Assembly (NCBI GenBank): GCA_021777375.1
Contig: JAJYDV010000005.1
Location: forward strand, 15,789 to 62,823
Direction: 5' to 3'
From: a bacterium
GTDB taxonomy: Bacteria; Patescibacteriota; Saccharimonadia; Saccharimonadales; UBA4665
DNA: 47,035 nucleotides
How positions within the stretch are numbered: position 1 is the stretch's first letter; each line of letters begins with the position of its first letter. A program made the translations under genes and the position numbers. The notes beneath the pieces are model-generated. The model ran no database searches, was not told the DNA's origin, and was given only the letters and a program-made list of their open reading frames with translations. Positions 35,782 to 43,790 of the stretch are shown here, piece by piece.

Positions 35782-36096
35782 ATGGACTGGCAACTATATC
35801 TATACAGCTTTCTAGCCGGAGTGTTAGGAGCTGAAGGTTTCCCGAGTTTTGTAATGGGTATTAGCGGCAAAAAGCATCAAACACCTTTCGGTAGGCCGTC
35901 TTCAGCTGTCGTAAATGTTATTTGGGGCTGGCTAAACTTTGCTGTTGCTGGGCTGTTAGTTTTCTACGGGCATGTTCATCAGCATCTGCTAAGGGCTTTT
36001 GCCTGCGTAGCGGTCGGTGCATTACTAATGTCTTTGCTCTTGGCCTACATATCTTCTAAGCACCCTGAGCAGGACCACTCGACCGTCGCTAAATAA
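35782..36096 (+). CDS. Small three-helix membrane protein, unknown function
   Basis: Encodes 104 residues with hydrophobic segments near 4-24, 44-62 and 66-88. AAGGAG lies 6 nt upstream of the ATG, one of the better ribosome binding sites in the window. The family is not identified; the segment EGFPSFVMGISGKKHQ recalls small actinobacterial membrane proteins. It lies between the LCP ligase and the MMPL transporter on the same strand, so a cell-envelope role is possible. Confidence 0.65.
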   Translation: MDWQLYLYSFLAGVLGAEGFPSFVMGISGKKHQTPFGRPSSAVVNVIWGWLNFAVAGLLVFYGHVHQHLLRAFACVAVGALLMSLLLAYISSKHPEQDHSTVAK

Positions 36097-36161
36097 ATTG
36101 CCGCCAAACCCGGCATTAAATCTAGCTATGCAAGAGATTAAATTTTAGTAAAATAGAGCAG

Positions 36162-38504
36162 GTGAAAACAACACAAAAAGATGAACTTAAAGGCATAGAG
36201 CATATTGGTTTTCGTTTTTTTGGGTTAGTTGGCAGGTTTTCGGTTAAGTTTCGTTGGCTAATAATTGTTGTTTGGCTGGCCGGTACGATTGTTGCCGTTA
36301 AGACCTTGCCGTCGTTGACAAGTGTAGTTAATTCTAATAACAGCAGTTTTCTTCCAGCTAGCGCACCTACCGAAAAAGCTATCAGTCTAGAGAGAGCTTT
36401 CGGTACCGCTAATGGCGCCAATCCGGAACCGGTTATAGTTGCATCGGTTTCCGGACAACAACTTAGTACGACGGATTTGTCTAATATCGCTAAACTAATC
36501 GTCGCATTACGCAATGTCCCGAACGTTCAAAGTGTCAAAAACTTTGGCTTATCCAAAGACGGTGAAGCAGATCAGCTTGAAGTGCTTTCTGGTGGATCAG
36601 GTGCAATTAATCCTACGATCCTAGTCGGCAACCTCAGAAGCGCTATTAACAGAGCCCACTTACCTTCTAATCTTGAGGCCCATCTGGCTGGTCAAGATGC
36701 TATTGCCGTAGACAATAGCAGTAGTTCGGGAAGTCAAAATGTCCAGGTTGAGATTGGTTCAGTAATCTTTATTATTCTGCTTTTGTTACTAATTTTTAAA
36801 GCTCCGCTGGCACCGCTTATTACCCTATTGCCGCCAATTTTAGTGTCTTCCATGGCCGGACCGTTTATTGCCACCATTGCCCACCATGGACTTAAAGTCT
36901 CGCCCTTTGCTGAATTTCTACTAACCGTTCTAATAATTGGGGCTGGCACCGACTACGGCCTATTCTTAATATTTAGAGTACGCGAGGAGAGGCAAGATGG
37001 ACTAACCAGCCATGAGGCCATTATTAAAGGATTGAGCCGCGTAGGAGAATCAATAACCTTTTCTGCTGCTACGGTTATTGCCGCCTTATTATCTCTCTTG
37101 CTTGCCAGTTTTGAGGTTTACTCGGACCTAGGTGTACCTTTGGCAATTGGTATCGCTTTAATGCTGCTGGCAGGATTAACTCTATTGCCGGCCTTGCTTG
37201 CGGTTTTCGGCCGAACCGTATTCTGGCCGAGCGAAAAATATGCTAAGCCGGGAACCTATGGTTTATGGGGTCGGATTGCTGCCGCCGCGGTGCGCCGTCC
37301 AGCTACTGTTATTATTGTTGGTTTAGTATTTTTCGGCAGTTTAGCATTGGCAACTTCCAGATACCAGGCGGCAGGATTTGGCGGTCAAACGACCCCGCCC
37401 CCAGGTAGTGACTCAGCCAAGGGATCGTTTCTCTTAGCTAAGTATTTTCCAAGTAGCAGCGCTAACCCGACTGGCGTACTTTTTGTTTTGCCGCATTCCG
37501 CTTGGCAGGATCCGCTACAATTATCCAATCTTCAGACATTGATGGTGCAGGTGTCACAGTTTAACGAGGTTAACGGACCGCTTAATCAGGGGACTCACCT
37601 AACCCCCAGCAGTATTAAACGGCTTTATGTTTCTCTAGGAGCGCCTTTAAAGTTGCCGGTTATTGAGACCTCCTTAGCGCACCGCTTAGGACTCTCGGTT
37701 ATTGAATACCAGGCATTTAGGTCACTTGCAAACTATATAAGCGCTAATGGAAGAACTGTACAATTTAATGTTGGCCTAAAAGCTGGAAATCCTAACTCCA
37801 CGCCGGCTATGAATGCTACTCCCCTCATTCGATCTGCAGTTGAAAGTATCGCAAGTAAAGTCGGCGCAACTAGTAGCGGTGTCGTAGGAGAAGCTCCGGC
37901 ACTTTATGACATTAACAGGATTTCGAGTAGTGACCTAAAAAGAGTTGTTCCGGTAGCCATTATCGTTATTGGTCTATTGCTGGCTTTGTTGATGCGTAGT
38001 TTGGTAGCCCCGCTTTATTTAGTCGCTTCGGTGGCTCTTTCTTATTTAGCTGCCTTTGGTCTAACGGTGTTAATTTTTGTAATTATTGGTGGTGCCAGCG
38101 GCCTAACATTTATTTTGCCATTTTTAATGTTCCTGTTTTTGCTGGCTCTGGGTGAAGATTACAATATTCTGGTTATGACCAGGATTCGCGAAGAGGCTCA
38201 CGGTATGACTTTGGCAAAAGCAGTTACCAAGGCACTTAATACGACTGGTACCACGGTTACTTCGTCCGGCCTAGTGTTAGCCGGGACTTTCGCTGTACTG
38301 GCAGTAGTTGCGGGAGGAAACTCGAGTCAGATCCGTGACATTGGAGCCGGATTGTCCCTCGGAATTCTTATGGATACCTTCTTAGTGCGAACGCTTTTTG
38401 TGCCGGCTACGGTAGTGCTACTTGGCAAGTGGAATTGGTGGCCAAGTAAACATGGAAGCTGGGTAGAGGCGGAAGTTAAAGAGCAACAGAGTAAGTTATA
38501 TTGA
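36162..38504 (+). CDS. MMPL-family (RND-type) transporter
   Basis: Encodes 780 residues. The layout is the double RND repeat: TM1 (about 23-43), an extracytoplasmic domain (about 45-185), TMs 2-6 (about 190-350), a second membrane entry (about 385), a second extracytoplasmic domain (about 400-600), and TMs 8-12 (about 605-755). Conserved GTDYGLFLIFRVREE (about 263-277) and the matching GEDYNILVMTRIREE in the second half are MMPL signatures carrying proton-relay Asp. Homologues export lipids or antibiotics. GTG start at 36162, with TAAAAT 7 nt upstream. UGA stop. Confidence 0.92.
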   Translation: MKTTQKDELKGIEHIGFRFFGLVGRFSVKFRWLIIVVWLAGTIVAVKTLPSLTSVVNSNNSSFLPASAPTEKAISLERAFGTANGANPEPVIVASVSGQQLSTTDLSNIAKLIVALRNVPNVQSVKNFGLSKDGEADQLEVLSGGSGAINPTILVGNLRSAINRAHLPSNLEAHLAGQDAIAVDNSSSSGSQNVQVEIGSVIFIILLLLLIFKAPLAPLITLLPPILVSSMAGPFIATIAHHGLKVSPFAEFLLTVLIIGAGTDYGLFLIFRVREERQDGLTSHEAIIKGLSRVGESITFSAATVIAALLSLLLASFEVYSDLGVPLAIGIALMLLAGLTLLPALLAVFGRTVFWPSEKYAKPGTYGLWGRIAAAAVRRPATVIIVGLVFFGSLALATSRYQAAGFGGQTTPPPGSDSAKGSFLLAKYFPSSSANPTGVLFVLPHSAWQDPLQLSNLQTLMVQVSQFNEVNGPLNQGTHLTPSSIKRLYVSLGAPLKLPVIETSLAHRLGLSVIEYQAFRSLANYISANGRTVQFNVGLKAGNPNSTPAMNATPLIRSAVESIASKVGATSSGVVGEAPALYDINRISSSDLKRVVPVAIIVIGLLLALLMRSLVAPLYLVASVALSYLAAFGLTVLIFVIIGGASGLTFILPFLMFLFLLALGEDYNILVMTRIREEAHGMTLAKAVTKALNTTGTTVTSSGLVLAGTFAVLAVVAGGNSSQIRDIGAGLSLGILMDTFLVRTLFVPATVVLLGKWNWWPSKHGSWVEAEVKEQQSKLY

Positions 38505-38654
38505 CAGCGTAAGAGAGGCGGGCTAACAATAAGACCTGTTGGCTGAAATATTAAAGGTTGAGTACCTAAGGCCGACTTTTATTTGGCATTAAAATAGCTT
38601 GTTAGGCTATTAAAGATACAAGAAGAATTACTAAAAGCGCCTAAATTTGAAAAT

Positions 38655-38885
38655 CTAGTCGGAGAGTCTAGAAATGCGACGAGGAAGTTTGTCCCATTTT
38701 CGGTATCCGTGAAGCGCTCTAAGAGCCAATCTATCAGTTACATCCTCGGTTACTACTGTCTCTTCTGGGTTTGCTCGCTCTATTTCCACCGGCTCTTCAA
38801 ACAGGGATAGGTCCCCTATATGTGTTCCGCCATTTGCGTCATAGATTAAAGCTGTTATTTCTGGATCCGTTTCTATTATTGCCAT
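38655..38885 (-). CDS. Small acidic protein, unknown function
   Basis: Encodes 76 residues: an acidic N-terminal half (EPVEIERANPEETVVTEDVT) and a basic C-terminal end (YRKWDKLPRRISRLSD). No membrane segment. AAGGA lies about 8 nt before the ATG, supporting expression. It opens the second accessory island, upstream of MFS, small membrane and PP-loop genes. It could be a leader-type precursor peptide or a small regulator; neither is shown. Confidence 0.55.
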   Translation of the reverse strand: MAIIETDPEITALIYDANGGTHIGDLSLFEEPVEIERANPEETVVTEDVTDRLALRALHGYRKWDKLPRRISRLSD

Positions 38886-39105
38886 AACAAAGTCCTTATT
38901 CTAATAATAAAACACCATAGCACAGCTCTAAACCGAAGGCAACAGATGTTTTTCCGGCGTAGCCCTCTAGTATCAACTTAAGTTACTAGTGCGTCAATCT
39001 ATCAAGAAGTGCTAGCCAGTAATCGACATGAGCTATTGGAACTCCTCGTTATGAAGGAATTGAACTGTTGATTGGCATCTTGACTAATCTATAAGTGCCC
39101 TATTC

Positions 39106-40293
39106 CTAGAATGTTGGCAACGGTTGTTTAAGGTGTTTTTTATAAATTATTGCACCATAAATTAAAGATACAACGCTTATTAACACATAAAGTAAAAATA
39201 CTTTTTGAGCAGAAATTATGGTAAGCAATGATCCAGCCAACAACAAAGAGGGCCAATAAGTTATATTGTCGATACTGTTATCAATAGCTAAGATTCGGCC
39301 TCTAAGTGAACCCGGTATATTGTCGGTCATTAATATTCCTTGAGGTGGTCCTGAACTTGATTCTCCTATAGCAAAGACTGCCGAGGAGGCCCAAAGTACA
39401 TAAACTGAATTAGTCAAACTAAAAACTAAGCCACCAATTGCGAGCATTGCTACTGAGAAGATTAGGGTCTTGTAGGGGCTATATTGATCTGCCCATTTAT
39501 GCGAAGTAACCAAAACAATAAACGCCACCACACCCATTGTCGCAAAAATATCCCCACTATAAATAACTTTATGACTAACTTGTAAGATAGCCAATGGCCA
39601 TAAAAAATACTTAACTGTAAAGTTTAAATCTATTGCCATATTCATTACCAGATAAAACGTCAGAGGTTTATGAGTTAGAAAATATTTAAAACCTGACAAT
39701 ATCATTCTTTGAGAAGCTTTTTTGTGTTTTATTGACTTAATCGGATGTAGGAATATTGCAGCAAAAATAAGATTAAAGATTGCGATAAATCCTATAACGA
39801 TGTAGTCCTCTCTTAAGCCATAATGCTGACCTAGGTAGCCTCCCATAAAATGAGCTAGGGCACCGACTATCGAACTAGTGGCATATAAATACCCGAACCA
39901 TTTACCTTTTTTATCAACATTGCTTAAACCCTCTTGGATATATGCCGTTATCAGTGGGCCGGTAGCGATACCAGCCATTGCCCAGAAGACTTTTATTCCG
40001 GCATATTGGAAGGCGTTTATAACGTTTGCATACAGAAATGGATATATTACTGCCGCGAATAACCCCAGGAATATTAATTTATGTCTATGACCATTATCGG
40101 CTAAATGGCCGAACCATAGGGACAAAACCGTCATAAGAATCGAGCCTAGTGCAAAGATTGAACCTGTGACAAAATTGTTATGATCCAGGTGCTGAATGTA
40201 CAAAGATTCGATCGGAGCTATAAGAAAACCCATAGAAGCGGCTAAAACAGATACAACAGCAGCAGGTAGAAAGTTTTTTGGTATATGCCTCAC
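39106..40293 (-). CDS. Major facilitator superfamily transporter
   Basis: Encodes 395 residues with about twelve membrane segments. The loop 2-3 signature GHLADNGHRHKL (about 61-72) is the MFS motif A position; the matching loop in the second half is near SHKWADQYSPYKT. Likely an exporter of a small molecule. GTG start at 40293; its first codons overlap by 9 bp the start of the divergent small membrane gene. Base composition is more AT-rich than the flanking core genes, which fits transfer. Confidence 0.85.
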   Translation of the reverse strand: MRHIPKNFLPAAVVSVLAASMGFLIAPIESLYIQHLDHNNFVTGSIFALGSILMTVLSLWFGHLADNGHRHKLIFLGLFAAVIYPFLYANVINAFQYAGIKVFWAMAGIATGPLITAYIQEGLSNVDKKGKWFGYLYATSSIVGALAHFMGGYLGQHYGLREDYIVIGFIAIFNLIFAAIFLHPIKSIKHKKASQRMILSGFKYFLTHKPLTFYLVMNMAIDLNFTVKYFLWPLAILQVSHKVIYSGDIFATMGVVAFIVLVTSHKWADQYSPYKTLIFSVAMLAIGGLVFSLTNSVYVLWASSAVFAIGESSSGPPQGILMTDNIPGSLRGRILAIDNSIDNITYWPSLLLAGSLLTIISAQKVFLLYVLISVVSLIYGAIIYKKHLKQPLPTF

Positions 40294-40638
40294 TTTATAA
40301 AACTAACACAAATTGCAAGCAATCATCACCTGTTGTTGGCGATTATAATCGGATTTTCTATTACAGGCTTGACGTTTTTCATTAAATCAAAATCTGTTAG
40401 TCAATTTTATATAGGGAGTACCAACTATATACGCTATAGGGGTGCTCCTATAAAATACTACCTAGAGTCGGATAATACTTCCGGCAGTGCTGTAGATTTT
40501 AAACCAAACGATTCAGGCTTTTTAGGCACATCCAAATTTTTAGAAAATGCTCTAATATGGTTTTCGTTATCTATGCTGCTTATGTATGTAATATGGCAAT
40601 GTATTGAAATTAAGAATAAAGAAGACATCACTTACTAA
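40285..40638 (+). CDS. Small two-helix membrane protein, unknown function
   Basis: Encodes 117 residues with membrane segments at about 15-33 (LLLAIIIGFSITGLTFFI) and 92-107 (ALIWFSLSMLLMYVIW), and a soluble loop of about 55 residues between them, ending in a charged tail. The family is not recognised. It is divergent from the MFS gene, with overlapping starts, so the true start could be further in. It precedes the split PP-loop gene by 112 bp on the same strand. Confidence 0.55.
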   Translation: MPHFIKLTQIASNHHLLLAIIIGFSITGLTFFIKSKSVSQFYIGSTNYIRYRGAPIKYYLESDNTSGSAVDFKPNDSGFLGTSKFLENALIWFSLSMLLMYVIWQCIEIKNKEDITY

Positions 40639-40750
40639 TATTTGGTACAGCACAATTAACGAGGCTAGAACCATCTAACATCTCCGGCGGCTTCTTTTTC
40701 TTTACGGGTTTAATTGATTATAATTAAAGCCATAAACTTGAAATAAACAC

Positions 40751-41011
40751 ATGACTTTATTTAAGCAGTATTACTTTTCAGAAACAGACCAGAAACTAGC
40801 CCACAATACATTGCCATCTATTACTAGCATCAGGCCAGCAGTTAAGGCCATTGATGAAAGTTTTACTCGCAGCTTGCAATCGGCTCTAAAAGAAAATGAA
40901 GCTGATAAAAAAATCGGCTTACTCCTTTCTGGTGGAGTAGATAGCAGCCTGCTTCTTGCAATGCTTAAGTCTTTAACAAATAAAGAAATTGTCTGCTTCA
41001 CAGCCCCATGA
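40751..41011 (+). CDS. Asparagine synthetase-like PP-loop enzyme, N-terminal part
   Basis: Encodes 86 residues ending in the ATP pyrophosphatase loop LLLSGGVDSSLLLAML (about 56-71) and the start of the next strand (CFTAP). Asparagine-synthetase-type domains adenylate a carboxylate for amidation or ring closure. The glutaminase domain that normally precedes it is absent: only about 45 residues lie before the loop and there is no Cys2. The stop TGA (41009-41011) overlaps the ATG of the next frame (ATGA), which carries the rest of the domain. Either two coupled chains or a -1 frameshift. Confidence 0.7.
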   Translation: MTLFKQYYFSETDQKLAHNTLPSITSIRPAVKAIDESFTRSLQSALKENEADKKIGLLLSGGVDSSLLLAMLKSLTNKEIVCFTAP

Positions 41012-41745
41012 CCGAGACTACCGATGCAGATGTCCTGCCTTCAAAAGAAATCGCTGAAATATTCAGAGTCAGATGGGAAAAGTGTAGGCTTACGAAGGCA
41101 AGTATTCCAGACCGATTATCTAAGATATTACCTCGCACAAGAGGTGGTTTATACTCAACTGCTTATGATTTAGCGATGGATGTTTGCATGGAACACTGCC
41201 AAAAGGAACGCATTACTAACTTATGGACAGGTAACGGACTTGATATGTTTTTTGGAGGCGGTATAGACCCCAGTAAATACAAGGCAAGTAGCAAGCAAGA
41301 GTTCCATAACCAATTCTGGCAGAATAGTTTTAAATTGCTTAAAAATCGTTTTTATTCGCAAGATGATAAAGACCTAAACTTGCAAGCCAGGCCTTACGGC
41401 ATTAAGTTGGTCATGCCTTTCGAAAGCATCGATACAATCTTGACTTCACGCAGTATAAGGGCCGACTTACTATTTCTTAATAACGAAGATAAATATCCGG
41501 TACGTATCTTAGCTCATAAGTACGGTGTGCTATTACGTGAAGCTAGACGGCATAAAGACCCATTACAGCACTCGTCTGGCATATTTGACTTCTTAAGAGA
41601 CTACATGTATGAAACCCTTCCAAAAATGACGCAAGATGGAGTTAACTTTGATCTAACCAAAGACTATTTCGAAAACAACCCTAATACCGATCTGCAACTT
41701 TTTCTTGAATTATTAACCAGTAATGGTTCTCAAAAACAGTCCTAA
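41008..41745 (+). CDS. Asparagine synthetase-like domain, C-terminal part
   Basis: Encodes 245 residues. It continues the PP-loop protein: TGNGLDMFFGGG (about 73-84) corresponds to the GxGADExFGGY motif with Glu replaced by Met, and YGIKLVMPFES (about 131-141) to the RVPFLD region, followed by KYPVR and a RRHKDPLQHSSG tail. Read with the preceding 86 residues it makes a glutaminase-free enzyme of about 330 residues. The start ATG is in the stop of the upstream frame (-1 relation). Substrate unknown; amidation or cyclisation of a peptide is one possibility given the adjacent transporter. Confidence 0.7.
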   Translation: MTETTDADVLPSKEIAEIFRVRWEKCRLTKASIPDRLSKILPRTRGGLYSTAYDLAMDVCMEHCQKERITNLWTGNGLDMFFGGGIDPSKYKASSKQEFHNQFWQNSFKLLKNRFYSQDDKDLNLQARPYGIKLVMPFESIDTILTSRSIRADLLFLNNEDKYPVRILAHKYGVLLREARRHKDPLQHSSGIFDFLRDYMYETLPKMTQDGVNFDLTKDYFENNPNTDLQLFLELLTSNGSQKQS

Positions 41746-41946
41746 TAGGATTCGAACCAAATTAAAGAAGTAATTGTTCCGAGTTGGCTAGAATCACTAA
41801 ATATTTAGAACTTCAGTAACAGAGGTTGTTGTTATAAAAGGCTTGATGGTACGCCGTTATCGAACAGGTCAGAACCATTTTACTCCTTAGGGTTCTGCTG
41901 TATAACAGTATCTGACAGACTTGCGCTAGGGATTAGTAAGTTATCC

Positions 41947-42327
41947 TCAGATACGGATTACTGGTATGTATTTTTCTACAATCTTTGTTAGTTTTTTATC
42001 ATTCGTAAAGAAAGCTTCAGTTTTTTGCTGAATAGCGGTAGCAAGATGAATTGAGTCACCAATTTTAATACTGTTTTTTCTTTGTAAATTAGCTGCCTGT
42101 TCAGCTAAGTTTTCATCGACAGGAATAATGTTTAATCTCGGAACTCTGTGTAATGTCTCAAGGCTTGAAGAAGTTGTTCCCGCTAAAAATTCAGTTACTG
42201 TAATGGCTGAGGTAAGCAGTTGTTTACCGCTTTCAGTAAACTCTTCGAGTATAGTCGCAACTTTTTTACTGTAAGGATCATGTAACTCGAACAAGTAAAT
42301 AAGTATATTTGTGTCGAGGTAAAGCAT
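41947..42327 (-). CDS. vapC: PIN-domain toxin (VapC-like), module 3
   Basis: Encodes 126 residues. PIN acidic residues: Asp5 (YLDTNILIYLFE), Glu in TVTEFLAG (about 46), Asp in IGDSIHLATA (about 93) and Asp in TNDKKL (about 109). Presumed ribonuclease toxin. It lies 11 bp downstream of its antitoxin on the minus strand. Imperfect direct repeats near 41848 and 42720 flank the module. Confidence 0.92.
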   Translation of the reverse strand: MLYLDTNILIYLFELHDPYSKKVATILEEFTESGKQLLTSAITVTEFLAGTTSSSLETLHRVPRLNIIPVDENLAEQAANLQRKNSIKIGDSIHLATAIQQKTEAFFTNDKKLTKIVEKYIPVIRI

Positions 42328-42338
42328 AATTTACCAAC

Positions 42339-42563
42339 TCAATCCCAATTATCCCTTAGTTCACGGACCCGTTTAACAGGATCCTGCTGTTGGGCGGGCA
42401 GAGTACCAATAAAATCTCTGTAGCTTGGCTCTTTACTAAGAACCACCTCTCTATCGGTTATTCTTTCTATTACAAGCCTGTCACCACTATGAAGCTTTAG
42501 TCTAGTTCTTACAGAACTAGGGATAACCACTTGATTTTTACTAGATATAGTAATTGTTTTCAT
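42339..42563 (-). CDS. vapB: AbrB-type antitoxin (VapB-like), module 3
   Basis: Encodes 74 residues. AbrB domain at about 1-45 (ITISSKNQVVIPSSVRTRLK, then HSGDRLVI), followed by a short toxin-binding tail ending RELRDNWD, a tail pattern also seen in module 1 (RQQRDKNWD). The -10 (TATAAA) lies 8 nt before the ATG and is covered by the operator repeat at 42566-42588. Confidence 0.9.
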   Translation of the reverse strand: MKTITISSKNQVVIPSSVRTRLKLHSGDRLVIERITDREVVLSKEPSYRDFIGTLPAQQQDPVKRVRELRDNWD

Positions 42564-42565
42564 AA

Positions 42566-42588
42566 CTTTACTTTATAGAAAAGTAAAG
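42566..42588. promoter_or_regulatory. Probable operator of AbrB/PIN module 3
   Basis: CTTTACTT-7 nt-AAGTAAAG, the same pair of 8-mers with the same spacing as at 15081-15103 but in the reverse arm order. It overlaps the -10 of the antitoxin promoter. Confidence 0.55.
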
Positions 42589-42784
42589 CATAAGTCAATA
42601 GTAAAGCTATACATTATACCAAACCGAAATGAATTAGAACCGAGCTCCAAAGCGTTAAATGATGAGAGAAAATAACCAGAAATCATTGCGACCTGTATAC
42701 CTATATACTCATTTCCAAGCTGGTACACCGCAGTCCGAGAAGTCAGAACCGCTATTGAGAGTGATTACAGAGATATAATGATCA

Positions 42785-42808
42785 CATATATGCATTGATG
42801 CATATATG
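42785..42808. promoter_or_regulatory. Operator of the RHH/RelE module
   Basis: Perfect inverted repeat CATATATGCAT-TG-ATGCATATATG immediately upstream of TATACT (-10, 42810-42815), so it covers the -35 and spacer. Fits autorepression by a ribbon-helix-helix antitoxin. Confidence 0.75.
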
Positions 42809-42842
42809 CTATACTAGACTTGTCAACAATGAAAGGATAATT

Positions 42843-43061
42843 ATGCGCACAACCATCACTCTAAACGACAAGATTTTTAAAGCCTTAAGGATTCGGGCTG
42901 CTGAAAGCGGTGAAACAGTCTCTGCGGTCGTAGAAGACGCTATAAAAGAACAGGTTCTAGAAGACCTTAATGACTTGCAAACAGTCAAGGAACGCGAAAA
43001 CGAACCTGCTATAGATTTCAAAAAATTCGTTAAAGAGCTTAAAGCCGATGGCCTCTTATAG
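42843..43061 (+). CDS. Ribbon-helix-helix antitoxin (RelB-like)
   Basis: Encodes 72 residues. The RHH DNA-binding fold is at about 1-42 (RTTITLNDKIFKALRIRAAE, then ETVSAVVEDAI), followed by a charged toxin-binding tail. Start ATG 42843 follows AAAGGA at 5 nt; an in-frame start at 42795 lies inside the operator and is rejected. The operator at 42785-42808 suggests autorepression. It overlaps the toxin gene by 14 bp. Confidence 0.87.
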   Translation: MRTTITLNDKIFKALRIRAAESGETVSAVVEDAIKEQVLEDLNDLQTVKERENEPAIDFKKFVKELKADGLL

Positions 43062-43317
43062 CGTCAAAATTAAGAACTCTGCTCAAAAAGAAATACGTAA
43101 TCTGCCAAGTAAGGTGATACGGGATAAAATTATAGAAATAATTGACGACCTTAACATAAACCCTGTGCCTGATGAAGCTAAAAAAATCAAAGGCTCAAAT
43201 AACATCTACCGTATAAGACAAGGGACCTATCGAATTGTATATCAGATTTACAAAAACGAACTACTTGTCATAGTTATCAGAGTTCGGCATCGTAAAGACG
43301 TTTATAGGGGCTTCTAG
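43048..43317 (+). CDS. RelE/ParE-family toxin
   Basis: Encodes 89 residues, typical length. RelE/ParE fold with SVKIKNSAQKEIRNLP at the N-terminus, the strand segment YRIRQGTYRIVYQI (about 55-68) and the end VRHRKDVYRGF, which carries the basic and aromatic residues (Arg, His, Tyr) usual for the mRNA-cleaving RelE group. Translation is coupled to the antitoxin through the 14-bp overlap. Confidence 0.9.
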   Translation: MASYSVKIKNSAQKEIRNLPSKVIRDKIIEIIDDLNINPVPDEAKKIKGSNNIYRIRQGTYRIVYQIYKNELLVIVIRVRHRKDVYRGF

Positions 43318-43430
43318 ACATAGGGGTTATAAGGAGTAGAACATACTGTAAGGTGTTAGCGATTGCTCATTCCAAAAGTACTAAAACGTCAGGACTAATC
43401 TGAAGGGTGCATGAAAACTAATTTCCTGTG

Positions 43431-43507
43431 TGGTACGCCCGAAGGGATTCGAACCCCCGACCTTTGGTACCGGAAACCAACGCTCTATCCAGCTGAGCTA
43501 CGGGCGC
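43431..43507 (-). tRNA. tRNA-Arg (anticodon CCG)
   Basis: A 77-nt cloverleaf with acceptor GCGCCCG pairing with CGGGCGT (one G-U), anticodon loop TTCCGGT (CCG), and an encoded CCA. Its 3' end faces the second accessory island. Confidence 0.96.
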
Positions 43508-43548
43508 GTATACCTAGAGCTTATCTAATAATTGCTACTCTAGCTTTT

Positions 43549-43625
43549 TGGTGCCCCCTGCAGGATTCGAACCTGCGGCCTCCTGTTCCGAAGACAGGCG
43601 CTCTAATCCGCTGAGCTAAGAGGGC
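43549..43625 (-). tRNA. tRNA-Arg (anticodon UCG)
   Basis: A 77-nt cloverleaf with acceptor GCCCTCT pairing with AGGGGGC, anticodon loop CTTCGGA (TCG), and an encoded CCA. It lies 41 bp upstream of tRNA-Arg(CCG) on the same strand. Confidence 0.97.
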
Positions 43626-43790
43626 ACAATAACCCCCTTATCTTAGCAGGGGATTTGTTCTTCCTGAAGTGAATTTATATGGTTGTAATAAAAATTGCCA
43701 GTACTACACTAAATTTCCTAGCTAAGTTATAAGAGTTATAGGATAATCAAATCAGTTAAATCTCAAATATTATTGCTATGTTAGAAAGTT

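Noticed and set aside
41738-41760. AGGATTCGAACC, a tRNA T-arm-like sequence after the PP-loop gene
   Set aside because: Only 12 bases match, no acceptor or T-stem pairing; too weak for a tRNA or att call.
42662-42778. A 38-codon plus-strand frame just upstream of the RHH operator
   Set aside because: No ribosome binding site and no recognisable domain; one of the imperfect direct repeats lies inside it.
43411-43614. Open frame across the two tRNA-Arg genes, rich in GIRTPDL-like peptides
   Set aside because: This is the well-known artefact of translating tRNA antisense strands.
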